Notes: generated from the sequence alone by a model not told the origin. A DNA stretch of 44,709 nucleotides from an uncultured Bacteroides sp. (GCA_947173895.1 CAMWGU010000016.1:1-44709), one strand, 5' to 3'. Positions 35,823 through 44,353 are shown, numbered from the stretch's first letter. Numbers and translations: made by a program.

Positions 35823-35830
35823 CAAATATA
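35823..35830 (-). promoter_or_regulatory. -7 box immediately before the thioesterase ATG
   Basis: TATATTTG on the minus strand, an exact TAnnTTTG match, then CCCT and the ATG. With start sites usually a few bases past this box, transcription would begin at or next to the A of the ATG. No -33 TTG is seen at the right distance. Confidence 0.45.
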
Positions 35831-35939
35831 GGTAAAAATAGTGAGTTTTACCTTGGAAGGCGAAAGAAACAGTCTTGCTTTTTGGGGAAAGATATAAGAA
35901 AATGTGTTACTTTGCAGCGAAACTGATAAGAAAACGCGA

Positions 35940-36857
35940 ATGAAATTGTATGCTGCCCCTTTGCAGGGATTTACCGAGGCTCCTTGGAGGAACTTTCATC
36001 AAGAGATATTTGGTGGAGTCGATGCTTACTTCACTCCTTTTGTACGTGTGGATAAAGGAGAGTTCCGCAACAGGGATTTGCGGGATATAGCTCCCGAAAG
36101 CAATACCGTTTCTCGGTTGGTCCCCCAGTTGATTGCTTCTACGCCGGCCGAGCTGGAGCGGCTGGCCGGCCTGTTCGTCAAGATGGGTTATAAAGAGGCG
36201 GACATCAATATGGGTTGTCCCTTTCCGCTGGTTGCGGGCAGGCATAAAGGCTCGGGCATCTTGCCTTACCCTGCCGAGGTGGAGGCTTTGCTGAAGGAAC
36301 TGGTTCATTATCCCGAGTTGCGCTTTTCCGTCAAGATGAGGCTGGGATGGGAGCGTGCGGACGAATGGCGCGTGTTGTTGCCTTGGCTGAACGCTGCTCC
36401 GTTGCAACGGATCACGCTTCATCCGCGTATAGGGCGGCAGCAATACAAGGGCGAGACGGACCGTGCCTCTTTTGCCGCGTTCTATTCGGAATGTGTCCAT
36501 CCGCTGGTGTATAATGGCGATTTGCTGACGGTGGACGACATACGGAGGGTGGAAGAGGAGTTTCCCCGCCTGGAGGGTGTCATGCTGGGGCGCGGACTGT
36601 TGGCACGTCCTGCCCTGGCTTGCGAATATGCCGGCGGAACCATTTTTTCCTCGCACGAGTTATATGATAAGGTGAAGCTGTTTCATGCTCGTCTTTTCCG
36701 GTATTATGAAGCCCGCCTGCAGGGCGACGCCCAGTTGCTGGCCAAGGTGAAGCCTTACTGGGAGTACCTGCTGCCCGATGCGGACCGGAAAGCGAAGAAG
36801 GCAATCAAGAAAGCGGCTACTGTGGACAAGTACCTGGCTACGGTGGAGCAGTTGTGA
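35940..36857 (+). CDS. tRNA-dihydrouridine synthase
   Basis: FMN enzyme that reduces uridines in the tRNA D-loop. The 305-residue product begins MKLYAAPLQGFTEAPWR, and has the catalytic Cys in DINMGCPFPLVAGRHKGSG, VKMRLGW (flavin/substrate strand), HPRIGRQQYKGETD, and YNGDL with EGVMLGRGLLARP (FMN phosphate site). A DusA/B/C assignment needs a tree. The start at 35940 fits the N-terminal strand; a longer frame from 35904 is less likely. It is divergent from the thioesterase/dprA pair with a 121-bp gap. Confidence 0.93.
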   Translation: MKLYAAPLQGFTEAPWRNFHQEIFGGVDAYFTPFVRVDKGEFRNRDLRDIAPESNTVSRLVPQLIASTPAELERLAGLFVKMGYKEADINMGCPFPLVAGRHKGSGILPYPAEVEALLKELVHYPELRFSVKMRLGWERADEWRVLLPWLNAAPLQRITLHPRIGRQQYKGETDRASFAAFYSECVHPLVYNGDLLTVDDIRRVEEEFPRLEGVMLGRGLLARPALACEYAGGTIFSSHELYDKVKLFHARLFRYYEARLQGDAQLLAKVKPYWEYLLPDADRKAKKAIKKAATVDKYLATVEQL

Positions 36858-37293
36858 TGGCTTTGGGCTGATTTATATCAAGCTTGAATGCGCTAGGACA
36901 GCAATCCTCTGCTGGTTCTTACTAAATTCAAAATGCCCGATAATGAGTAGAATAATACTTCATAATTATATTTAGAAAGATTCAGGCAACTATTCGCAAC
37001 CGGTTCTTCACCATTTTTCTTCCTGTTGTGTATGCTGTCTCTTCTTGCTCTATATGCTGCGCCACGTCCGTGGTTAAGCCTTTCCACCCTTGTGGTTAAC
37101 TTTTGTCACCCTTGTGGTTAAGCTTAACCACGTCTGTGGTGAAGCATATCTATTCTGCCGATGGAAGATGTTCTGTCGGAAAGCGGACGGATGACGAACT
37201 AAGAAGAAAGATATTCCGGCCCGATGTTTGGTAAAACCGATTTTATTTCCGTTATTTGTTCTCGTTAATTCATAAACTAAAACAAAGAAACAC
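36858..37293. other. gene-free stretch with repeats
   Basis: No gene is supported. The only structure is the 22-bp-period repeat array at 37062-37143, described separately. A plus-strand frame across 36975-37075 is open but short and unlike any family I know. Confidence 0.4.
37062..37143. repeat. four-unit direct repeat with exact 22-bp period
   Basis: Four 16-bp units start at 37062, 37084, 37106 and 37128, exactly 22 bp apart: CCACGTCCGTGGTTAA, CCACCCTTGTGGTTAA, TCACCCTTGTGGTTAA and CCACGTCTGTGGTGAA. Each has an imperfect CCAC...GTGG inverted core. The spacing is about two helical turns, so a protein bound to each unit would face the same side of DNA. The array ends 150 bp before the SPFH gene. 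Confidence 0.7.
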
Positions 37294-38109
37294 ATGAGCA
37301 CATCAAAAACAAAAACAGGATTGAAAATAGGAGTGGGCGGTGCCATCGTCGTAGGCATCTTCATGTTGCTGATCATGATGTTTGCCATAGAGCGAATTGA
37401 TTCCGGGCAAACCGGCATCATAGTGAACCTGGCAGGCAGCGAACGCGGAGTGGACGACGCCAAGGTGGAAACCGGATGGGTGGTGTACAACCGTTTTACC
37501 AAGCAGCTGTTCGAGTATCCCGCCTTTGCACAGATAGTGGACTACGAGCCTTTTGACATTCAGGACAAGAAAGGGACCATCTTTCAGACCGACCCCACCA
37601 TCGAATACTACATCGAGCGCGAGAACGCCAAAGTGGTCTTCCTGCGCTACCGCAAGACAACGGCCGAACTGGAACAGTCCGTCATCCTGACCGAGGTGAA
37701 GAATGCTTATAAGGACGTGGCCGGCTTGTATGAGACGGACTCGCTGATAAATAATCGCCCCGCTTTTGAAAAGGAGGTGGAGGTGTTGCTGAAAGACCGC
37801 CTGAGCCAGCGCGGATTTACGTTTACCAACATCCAGTCGTCCGTGAAGCCCAACGAGGTGCTTCAGGCCGCCATCGATGCCAAGAACACGGCCGTGCAGA
37901 ACGCCCTGAAGGTGGAGAACGAGAAGAAGGCCGCCATAGCCGAGGCAGAGAAGGTGGTGGCTGCCGCCAAGGGAAAGGCGGATGCCAACCGCATTTTGCA
38001 ACAGTCCATCACACCGGAGCTGATCCAGCTCAAGGCGGTGGAGAAATGGGACGGAAAGCTGCCTCTCTCTACCAGCGGCAATACGCTTCCGTTCTTACAG
38101 CTGAAATGA
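37294..38109 (+). CDS. SPFH/Band 7 (prohibitin-like) membrane protein
   Basis: 271-residue protein with one N-terminal transmembrane helix (about 12-31, VGGAIVVGIFMLLIMMFA), an SPFH/Band 7 domain (RIDSGQTGIIVNLAGSERGVDD, about 33-200) and a C-terminal coiled coil rich in Ala/Glu/Lys (VENEKKAAIAEAEKVVAAAKGKADANRIL), ending PFLQLK. Relatives form ring-like membrane assemblies that regulate proteases such as FtsH or organise microdomains; the role here is not known. It is preceded by the 22-bp repeat array. Confidence 0.88.
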   Translation: MSTSKTKTGLKIGVGGAIVVGIFMLLIMMFAIERIDSGQTGIIVNLAGSERGVDDAKVETGWVVYNRFTKQLFEYPAFAQIVDYEPFDIQDKKGTIFQTDPTIEYYIERENAKVVFLRYRKTTAELEQSVILTEVKNAYKDVAGLYETDSLINNRPAFEKEVEVLLKDRLSQRGFTFTNIQSSVKPNEVLQAAIDAKNTAVQNALKVENEKKAAIAEAEKVVAAAKGKADANRILQQSITPELIQLKAVEKWDGKLPLSTSGNTLPFLQLK

Positions 38110-38129
38110 GGCAGAAATGTCGAAGAACA

Positions 38130-38148
38130 TGCGATAAGGCATATCGCA
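38130..38148. promoter_or_regulatory. 19-bp palindrome upstream of the fucO-type gene
   Basis: TGCGATA-AGGCA-TATCGCA (38130-38136, 38142-38148), an inverted repeat 28 bp upstream of the -7 box TAAGTTTG (38176-38183) of the dehydrogenase gene. It could be an operator or activator site, or a weak terminator of the SPFH gene. Confidence 0.35.
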
Positions 38149-38175
38149 AGAAGCCGTTTTCTCGGAAATTTGTAG

Positions 38176-38183
38176 TAAGTTTG
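38176..38183 (+). promoter_or_regulatory. -7 promoter box for the fucO-type gene
   Basis: TAAGTTTG matches TAnnTTTG; the ATG is 31 bp downstream at 38214. No TTG at 20 bp, so it may need an activator. Confidence 0.4.
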
Positions 38184-38213
38184 CAGAAAACCTAATTATT
38201 AAAGGATAGAACC

Positions 38214-39368
38214 ATGATAAACAGATTTGTATTGAACGAAGTGTCCTACTTCGGTCCGGGAGCGCGCGAAGTGCTTCCACAGGAAATCGAGCGTCTGGGC
38301 TTGCACAAGGCGTTTGTTGCCACCGACAAGGATTTGATAAAATTCGGTGTGGCAGATAAAGTATTGGATGTGTTGCGGAATGCAGGTATTCCCTACGAGA
38401 TATTCAGCGAAATCAAGCCGAACCCCACGGTGAGCAATGTGAAGGCAGGAGTGGAAGCTTTTGCCCGTTCGGGGGCGGACTTCATCCTGGCCATCGGCGG
38501 CGGTTCTTCCATCGACACCTCGAAGGCCATCGGCATCATCACCAACAATCCGGATTTCGGCGATGTGGTGTCGTTGGAAGGCGTGGCTCCTACGAAGAAG
38601 AAGTCGGTGCCTATCATCGCCTTGCCTACCACGGCCGGCACGGCTGCCGAGGTGACCATCAACTATGTGATTACCGACGAGGAGAACCACAAGAAGATGG
38701 TCTGCGTAGATCCGAACGATATCCCGGCCATTGCCATTGTGGATGCAGAACTGATGTACACGCTGCCTAAGGGGCTGACCGCTTCTACCGGCCTGGATGC
38801 GCTGACGCATGCCATCGAGGGCCTGATTACCAAGGGTGCGTGGGAGATGAGCGACATGTTCGAGATAAAGGCCATCGAGATGATTGCCCGCTATCTGGAG
38901 ACGGCGGTGTTCGATCCCACCAATGCCGAGGCTCGCAACGGCATGGCTGTGGCGCAATACATTGCAGGTATGGCCTTCTCCAATGTAGGTCTGGGCGTGG
39001 TTCATGGCATGGCCCATCCGCTGGGAGCCATTTTCGACATTCCTCACGGTGTGGCCAACGCGCTGCTGCTGCCTATCGTCATGGAATTCAACGCTCCGGC
39101 CGCCCTGCCCAAGTATGTAGATATTGCCAAGGCGATGAATGTGTATAAGGAAGGTATGACGCAGGAAGAGGCCGCACAGGCTGCCGTAGATGCGGTGAAA
39201 GCATTGTCCGTCAAGGTGGGCATTCCCCAGCATCTGTCCGAACTGGGCATCAAGGAGGAAGACCTGCCCCGTCTGGCTGCTTCGGCCATTGCCGATGTCT
39301 GCACGCCGGGCAATCCGCGCGAGGTGACGGAAGAGATTATTCTGGAACTCTACAAGAAGGCGTTCTGA
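38214..39368 (+). CDS. fucO: iron-containing alcohol dehydrogenase, lactaldehyde reductase type
   Basis: Cytoplasmic NAD-dependent group III alcohol dehydrogenase of 384 residues, closest to L-1,2-propanediol oxidoreductase, which reduces the L-lactaldehyde made from fucose or rhamnose under anaerobic conditions. NAD site GGGSSIDTSKAIG near residue 100; metal ligands in GLDALTHAIEG and GVVHGMAHPLGAIFDIPHG (Asp, His, His, His). Full length. The gene stands alone here, between a palindrome-bearing promoter and a strong terminator. A different alcohol/aldehyde pair cannot be excluded. Confidence 0.9.
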   Translation: MINRFVLNEVSYFGPGAREVLPQEIERLGLHKAFVATDKDLIKFGVADKVLDVLRNAGIPYEIFSEIKPNPTVSNVKAGVEAFARSGADFILAIGGGSSIDTSKAIGIITNNPDFGDVVSLEGVAPTKKKSVPIIALPTTAGTAAEVTINYVITDEENHKKMVCVDPNDIPAIAIVDAELMYTLPKGLTASTGLDALTHAIEGLITKGAWEMSDMFEIKAIEMIARYLETAVFDPTNAEARNGMAVAQYIAGMAFSNVGLGVVHGMAHPLGAIFDIPHGVANALLLPIVMEFNAPAALPKYVDIAKAMNVYKEGMTQEEAAQAAVDAVKALSVKVGIPQHLSELGIKEEDLPRLAASAIADVCTPGNPREVTEEIILELYKKAF

Positions 39369-39402
39369 TTGGGCGAGACAGCCGGTTGTGGTGAACAGAT
39401 AG

Positions 39403-39444
39403 AAAGAAATGTGGATGCATGGCTGTATGTGTCCACATTTCTTT
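39403..39444 (+). terminator. terminator after the fucO-type gene
   Basis: 13-bp perfect stem (AAAGAAATGTGGA 39403-39415, TCCACATTTCTTT 39432-39444), 16-nt loop, followed by more T residues and lying 35 bp after the stop codon. Confidence 0.8.
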
Positions 39445-39465
39445 TTTGTTCCCATATTTTATTTA

Positions 39466-39473
39466 TATCTTTG
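39466..39473 (+). promoter_or_regulatory. -7 promoter box for the TPR/HTH gene
   Basis: TATCTTTG, exact consensus, with TTTG at 39445-39448 (17-bp spacing, slightly short). The ATG is at 39501. Confidence 0.45.
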
Positions 39474-39500
39474 CAAGAGGTTCCCATATAAATTTAGATT

Positions 39501-41276
39501 ATGATGAAATTCAAACACGTGTTTACCCGGCATCTTCACCTCCATTGGCTCTTCACCGCATGCATCCTGTTGACGGCCGCCTGCGGCAGACGCTCTGCCT
39601 ATCCCGACAAACTGGTGCAGGCAGAAAAAATAATCAATGCCCATCCGGACAGTGCACTGAGCCTGTTGCAAACCATAGACGGACAACTGGAAAACGAACC
39701 GGAAGAAACACGGATGTATCACACGATGCTCACCATCAAAGCGAAAGACAAACTATATATCCCCCATACATCCGACTCGCTGATATTGCCTGTGGTACAT
39801 TTCTATGAGAAATATGGCGATAAGGCACGACTGACCGAAGCCTACTTTTATTTGGGCAGTACGTACCGCGATATGAATGATGCGCCGCGTGCCCTGAAAG
39901 CCTTCTATCAGGCAGCCGAAACCGGAGAGAAATCAGACATGAACCGTTTGTCGGGAATGATCTACGGACAGATGGGATCGCTGTTTGCCTATCAGAAGAT
40001 TTATGATGAGGCACTGAGAATGTATAAAATATCCAAGAACTACTATGAAAGACAAGGAGATTCACTGTTCTATGCAGGAACATTACAAAATATAGCCCGC
40101 GCCTACGATGGAAAACAGAAAAAAGACAGCGCAGAGTGGTACTACAAAGAAGCACTCAGGATATACAAACATTTAAGCTATGATAAAAAAATCATCAACA
40201 TATCTGCCGAATTGGGATGTTTCTATTTTGATATCGGGAAAAAGGAACTCTCCAAATCTTTTTTAACCGAGGCGTTGCATAATCATTACAGAGGAAGTAA
40301 TGTCTTATCATATATGGGACATATTTATCAAGATGAAGGAAAAATAGACTCTGCCAACTATTACTTTCATGAAGTGATTAAAAATGGAGATTATAGAAAG
40401 CAATGCTATGCCTACTATTGTTTGGCCAAACTGGAGGAGCAACAGGGAAACAAACAAGCAGCAGCCCAATACAGAGAACAATACCGACTGATGCAAGATT
40501 CGCTCAACGCTATCACACAAAGCGATATGATGGAAAAGCTCCATCTGACCTATAACTATCAGTACGAAGAACATAAGAACTACCAACTGGATAGAAAGAA
40601 TCAAATCTATCGGCAATATATCTACCTGTTGTTGAGCTGTCTCGCTGCAACTATTCTGCTGGGAATAATGGCAACCCAACATATCCGACGCAAAAAGCAA
40701 GCCGCTATAGAACAAGAAAAACGGCTCCGCCACGTACAAGAAGAAAAATACCGTCAGAGCCAAGCCTGCATGGAAGCTAACGAAAGACAAATTCAAGAAC
40801 TGGCACAGAAACTGGAGGAAGCCACCGCCAACAATGATGCCCTACAGAGCCAATTATTGCTGTCACAAAAAGAAATGCTGGAACTCTCCAACCGGCAAAA
40901 CCTTGCGTTGCAAGACAATCAAAAATTGCTGGAAACCGCATTCCACCAATCGGATATCTACATTCTTTTCCACAAGGCCGGCAATGAGGAAAGCTCAATA
41001 AAGGTGACGGAAGAACACTGGAAGGAACTTCAGTCCGCACTCGACATCACTTACTCACATTTCACCGACCGTCTCTATGCGCTCTATCCCCGACTGTCGC
41101 AACACGAACTCCGCATCTGCTATCTGGTAAAAACAGGTATTCCTGTGAAAGGAATAGCCTGGTTGCTGTCACGAAGCAAAGCCGCCATCACCGTTTGTCG
41201 CGGCAGACTATATAAAAAGATACACGGGACAGAGGGAACCGGAGAAAAGATGGATCAGTTTATTTCTGATTTCTAG
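39501..41276 (+). CDS. TPR-transmembrane-HTH regulator
   Basis: 591-residue one-component sensor of a Bacteroidales type. An N-terminal signal (about 1-32, LLTAAC, lipobox-like) leads to a long periplasmic TPR domain (about 40-360; repeats such as ARLTEAYFYLGSTYRDMNDAPRALKAFYQAA, KKDSAEWYYKEALRIY). One transmembrane helix (about 373-393, YIYLLLSCLAATILLGIMAT) is followed by a cytoplasmic coiled coil (395-480, Gln/Glu/Lys rich) and a C-terminal LuxR-like helix-turn-helix (about 530-580, LSQHELRICYLVKTGIPVKGIAWLL ... AITVCRGRLYKKIHG). It can thus sense outside and bind DNA directly. It heads the intact peptide locus and is the likely regulator, inferred from position. It is in the same direction as the genes that follow but has its own promoter. 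Confidence 0.82.
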   Translation: MMKFKHVFTRHLHLHWLFTACILLTAACGRRSAYPDKLVQAEKIINAHPDSALSLLQTIDGQLENEPEETRMYHTMLTIKAKDKLYIPHTSDSLILPVVHFYEKYGDKARLTEAYFYLGSTYRDMNDAPRALKAFYQAAETGEKSDMNRLSGMIYGQMGSLFAYQKIYDEALRMYKISKNYYERQGDSLFYAGTLQNIARAYDGKQKKDSAEWYYKEALRIYKHLSYDKKIINISAELGCFYFDIGKKELSKSFLTEALHNHYRGSNVLSYMGHIYQDEGKIDSANYYFHEVIKNGDYRKQCYAYYCLAKLEEQQGNKQAAAQYREQYRLMQDSLNAITQSDMMEKLHLTYNYQYEEHKNYQLDRKNQIYRQYIYLLLSCLAATILLGIMATQHIRRKKQAAIEQEKRLRHVQEEKYRQSQACMEANERQIQELAQKLEEATANNDALQSQLLLSQKEMLELSNRQNLALQDNQKLLETAFHQSDIYILFHKAGNEESSIKVTEEHWKELQSALDITYSHFTDRLYALYPRLSQHELRICYLVKTGIPVKGIAWLLSRSKAAITVCRGRLYKKIHGTEGTGEKMDQFISDF

Positions 41277-41336
41277 CAGGTTACAGTAGTAAACGTTTTG
41301 TAAACGCAATTATTCGTCTTTTCTTTTTCATAATTG

Positions 41337-41344
41337 TAACTTTG
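41337..41344 (+). promoter_or_regulatory. -7 promoter box for the DUF3244 gene
   Basis: TAACTTTG matches TAnnTTTG; 29 bp before the GTG start at 41374. No clear -33. Confidence 0.4.
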
Positions 41345-41373
41345 TTTGGAAAAAAAATAAAAGCAAATTTATT

Positions 41374-41736
41374 GTGAAAAAGAAAAGATTTATTTTAAGT
41401 ATGTGCTGTCTGTTCTTTGCAGCATTCAATCAATTTATTGTTGCAGAAAAGATCCCTACAGAAATTAAATGGGAAGACTGCAACGATCGTTCCCTACCTT
41501 CTATTCCGGTCATTACAAAAGAAGGAAATACACTCTTTATTTTTTCTGATAATGTTTTAGAAGGTGTTACCATCTCCATTGCGAATGTAGATAGGAAACA
41601 AATATATGTGAATTTGAATTGTGTTACTGTTGATATAGAATATACTATTCCTATCGACTCACTTCCAACTGGAAATTATCAAATTACGGTGATGCAAGGA
41701 AACAAGCATATTATAGGGTGGTTTCAAAAGGATTGA
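41374..41736 (+). CDS. DUF3244-type small exported protein
   Basis: 120-residue secreted protein: signal peptide (about 1-24, CLFFAAFNQFIVA) then an all-beta domain (NTLFIFSDNVLEGVTISIANV, IDSLPTGNYQITVMQGNKHIIGWFQK) resembling the DUF3244 immunoglobulin-like family common in Bacteroides, which usually lies near TPR/HTH regulators. The start is a GTG; no ATG fits a signal peptide. Function unknown. A possible ligand or co-sensor for the upstream regulator is inference. Confidence 0.7.
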   Translation: MKKKRFILSMCCLFFAAFNQFIVAEKIPTEIKWEDCNDRSLPSIPVITKEGNTLFIFSDNVLEGVTISIANVDRKQIYVNLNCVTVDIEYTIPIDSLPTGNYQITVMQGNKHIIGWFQKD

Positions 41737-41789
41737 AGAAAATATATTGTTGATGAATAACAACTTCAATTGTATAACTGATGAATTAA

Positions 41790-41873
41790 GAGCCCGCTTA
41801 AAAATGGCTGAAAATTTTTTCTTATAAAAATGGTCTCGATAAGATTATTATTGAGGAAAATTTAAACAGGCTC
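41790..41873. mobile_element. 84-bp MITE-like element with TAA target duplication
   Basis: Imperfect 13-bp terminal inverted repeats, GAGCCCGCTTAAA (41790-41802) and TTTAAACAGGCTC (41861-41873), two mismatches. The element is flanked on both sides by TAA (41787-41789 and 41874-41876), as expected of a 3-bp target-site duplication. The interior is AT-rich and carries no gene. GAG-starting ends plus a TNA duplication resemble the IS1031 subgroup of the IS5 family; no parent element is in the window. It lies 22 bp before the DUF1573 gene and may affect its transcription. Confidence 0.55.
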
Positions 41874-41895
41874 TAAACAATTGGACAAGTAGTTT

Positions 41896-42762
41896 ATGAG
41901 ACATTTTTATTTGCTGTTAATGCTTGCTTTTGTTTCCGCTTGTCATCAGGAATCAGAGAAGGCCCAAATCGCTCGTTTGGTAAAGGAATGGGATGGGAAA
42001 GAAATCCTCTTCCCTTCCCGTTCCGTCTTTACGGTGCAGGGGCGTGACACGGTGGATTTTGCTGTTTCGGTTCCGGGTTATAAGGTGGTGAGTTATGTGG
42101 ATTCCGTGGGTTGTACCAGTTGCAAGTTGCAGCTTTCGCGTTGGAAAGAGTTCATGCAGGAGGTGGATTCCATGGTGTCCGCTCCTGTCCCCTTCCTGTT
42201 CTATTTCCATCCGAAGGACATTCGTGAGTTGGGTTATATCACCCGTAGTAACGCGTTCGCCTATCCGGTCTGCTTCGATGAGACAGACGAGTTTAACCGC
42301 CTGAACCGTTTTCCGGCTGATATGACTTTTCAGACTTTCCTGCTGGACAGTGCCAACCGGGTGGTCGCTTTGGGGAATCCTGTCCACAGTCCACGGGTGA
42401 AGGAACTTTACCTGAAGGTGTTGACAGGCAACAAAGCTGTACAGGCTGAAACGCCGATGACTGAAGTCCGGGCGGACATGACAGAGATAGATTTCGGTTC
42501 GTTCCCTTGTTCGGAACGCCGGGAGCGTACGTTCACGCTGACCAATACGGGCCGGAACGTGCTGGTGATACACGATGTGGTGCCCTCTTGCGGCTGCACC
42601 AAGGTGGAGTATAGCCAAGAAGGCATCCGTCCGGGCAAGCAGGCAAATCTGACGGTTGCCTATGAAGCAGAAAAGGCAGAGCATTTCAGCAAGACGATTA
42701 CGGTGTATTGCAATGCCGTCAACTCCCCGCTTCGCGTGAAGGTGACGGGGCATGCAGAGTAA
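41896..42762 (+). CDS. thioredoxin-like/DUF1573 lipoprotein
   Basis: Lipoprotein of 288 residues (signal MRHFYLLLMLAFVSAC, lipobox Cys16). The N-terminal part (about 45-180) looks like a thioredoxin-fold domain with a CxxC pair in DSVGCTSCKLQLSRWK. The C-terminal part (about 195-288) is a DUF1573 beta-sandwich (IDFGSFPCSERRERTFTLTNTGRNVLVIHDVVPSCGCTKVEY) with its usual CGC. Such proteins are predicted periplasmic redox or tethering factors, so disulfide handling of the Cys-containing NVEALA peptides next to it is an attractive but unproven idea. It lies 243 bp upstream of the first peptide gene. Confidence 0.82.
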   Translation: MRHFYLLLMLAFVSACHQESEKAQIARLVKEWDGKEILFPSRSVFTVQGRDTVDFAVSVPGYKVVSYVDSVGCTSCKLQLSRWKEFMQEVDSMVSAPVPFLFYFHPKDIRELGYITRSNAFAYPVCFDETDEFNRLNRFPADMTFQTFLLDSANRVVALGNPVHSPRVKELYLKVLTGNKAVQAETPMTEVRADMTEIDFGSFPCSERRERTFTLTNTGRNVLVIHDVVPSCGCTKVEYSQEGIRPGKQANLTVAYEAEKAEHFSKTITVYCNAVNSPLRVKVTGHAE

Positions 42763-43005
42763 GTGACCGGATAATAAAGGTATAAACAAAAAGAGCAAAA
42801 AGCGGGTGGAAAGAAACTTCATTTTCTTTGCGGGAATACTAGTCTTTCCATCCCTACGGCTCTCCTTTAAAAAGAAAGGAGGATTGACCGATGCAAAAGT
42901 AGTGTAATTTTCAGAACAGGCAAACAGTAGTCTTGCCTTTTCTGCGGTGGAGTTCTTTCCGAGAATAAGATGACAATACATATTAAATGTAAAAAATGAA
43001 TAGAC

Positions 43006-43251
43006 ATGAGAAAGAAAATAATGGTAGCGACTTTGTTTGTTGCTTTTGCCGTGATAACAGGAATGAATGTGTATAACGCTCAGCAGTCGGATATGGAATT
43101 GTCCGGTTTGGCTTTGGAGAATGTGGAAGCGTTGGCAATTCCTGAGCAGCCGGATGTTTCGGATTGCAAATACGATCCGTTTTATGCTTGTGAAGCACTA
43201 CATCCTACGGATCCTTCGAAGGATAAGTATCGAGATCGAGCAAGATGGTAA
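43006..43251 (+). CDS. NVEALA-family peptide, two cysteines
   Basis: 81-residue precursor: MRKKIMVA, hydrophobic segment TLFVAFAVITGMNVY, then LSGLALENVEALA (ending at residue 44) and a 37-residue tail with two Cys (SDC, YAC), many Asp/Pro/Arg, ending DRARW. DNA from 43027 to 43137 is 104/111 identical to 44426-44536 of the second peptide gene, but the tails are unrelated. The following propeller gene starts 61 bp downstream. Confidence 0.9.
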   Translation: MRKKIMVATLFVAFAVITGMNVYNAQQSDMELSGLALENVEALAIPEQPDVSDCKYDPFYACEALHPTDPSKDKYRDRARW

Positions 43252-43312
43252 ATTGTAATTAAGATATATGCCCATCTCTGTATTATCAGAGAGGGAATTT
43301 AAACGTAATAAA

Positions 43313-44353
43313 ATGAAAAAAGTAAACTTATTATTAGTGTGTATTGTGCTTTGCTTCTCGTGTTCCAAGCAGGGCAAAGAGGGAGTGATGGATTTTGACA
43401 AAGTAGAGTACATTTCATCTTATGATAGTATCTATGCGGATATTGATGAACCAATGGGGCCTGTAGTAGAGCTGCATGTATCGGGTAACATGCTGGTGTT
43501 GAACCATGCAAATGACGATAAGCAGTTTTCTTTTATTGATATAGAAAGCGGACGACTGGTCTGCCGTTGGGGAACCGTGGGCGAGGGATCCAATGAGTTT
43601 ATAGACTTCAGTTCCAATTTCAGTCTGAAGGATTCGTGTCTAATTTTTCAGACTTCTGCTACGAAAGAAATTAATCGTGTTTCACTGCCGGATATTTTGA
43701 ACCATCGTTCCATACTGCGTATTGCGAAGGAAGCATATCCCTATTCTGCCGACTTTCGTCCGAGACGCATTTATCCGTTTCATGACAAGAAAATTGCGTT
43801 AGGGTCTTTCAAGGAAGGTGTTTTCGGCCTTTTGGAAAAGGATAACACATTGATATCTTGTGAGGGTGATTTCCCCTTTTCTTGTGACAAGGTGGACGGT
43901 ATTTATAGGGGGAATTTGTATCAGTCTCGATTGCTTTTGAATGAAGATAAAAACCGTTTTGCCTTATTTTATATGGTATCTGATGCTTTTGAAATTTATG
44001 AATTGGATGGTCGTGGAATGCGTAAGGTATATATGTCCCCTTTCCGGTCCGTGCCACAGTTGCGGGAGCGAGGAGAACGTTTTTCTATAGACTATGACAA
44101 TAGTGTGGCGGGATTTATGACCGTGTCTGCCTCGTCTAAACTAATAGGTTGTACCTATTCCGCTAAAAGTTATCAAGAGGCTGCTTCCCAAGATATGGTG
44201 TCTGACGAAATCTTGTGTTTTGACTGGGAGGGAAAAAAAGTGCAGAAGTATGTGTTGCCGTTTGCTATCAGTAATTTTTGTATGGATGCGGAGTATTTGT
44301 ATGCGGTTCGGTATGTTGATAATCAAACTGTCATATATCGCTTTAAACTGTAG
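43313..44353 (+). CDS. BF3164/TolB-like beta-propeller lipoprotein
   Basis: Intact lipoprotein of 346 residues: signal MKKVNLLLVCIVLCFSC (lipobox Cys17), then propeller strands with the family GEGSNEF motif in RWGTVGEGSNEFIDF and blade-like repeats to IYRFKL. The start at 43313 begins at the signal peptide; the frame is open 15 codons further up. The next peptide's ATG follows directly after this gene's TAG, so expression is coupled. It is presumably at the outer membrane or in the periplasm, and may bind or display the neighbouring peptide (inference). Confidence 0.85.
   Translation: MKKVNLLLVCIVLCFSCSKQGKEGVMDFDKVEYISSYDSIYADIDEPMGPVVELHVSGNMLVLNHANDDKQFSFIDIESGRLVCRWGTVGEGSNEFIDFSSNFSLKDSCLIFQTSATKEINRVSLPDILNHRSILRIAKEAYPYSADFRPRRIYPFHDKKIALGSFKEGVFGLLEKDNTLISCEGDFPFSCDKVDGIYRGNLYQSRLLLNEDKNRFALFYMVSDAFEIYELDGRGMRKVYMSPFRSVPQLRERGERFSIDYDNSVAGFMTVSASSKLIGCTYSAKSYQEAASQDMVSDEILCFDWEGKKVQKYVLPFAISNFCMDAEYLYAVRYVDNQTVIYRFKL

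Noticed and set aside
37062-37143. CRISPR array
   Set aside because: Units are 16 bp with 6-bp spacing, only four copies, and there are no cas genes; this is a tandem operator-like repeat.
38199-39455. 418-codon minus-strand open frame
   Set aside because: Antisense shadow of the fucO-type gene.
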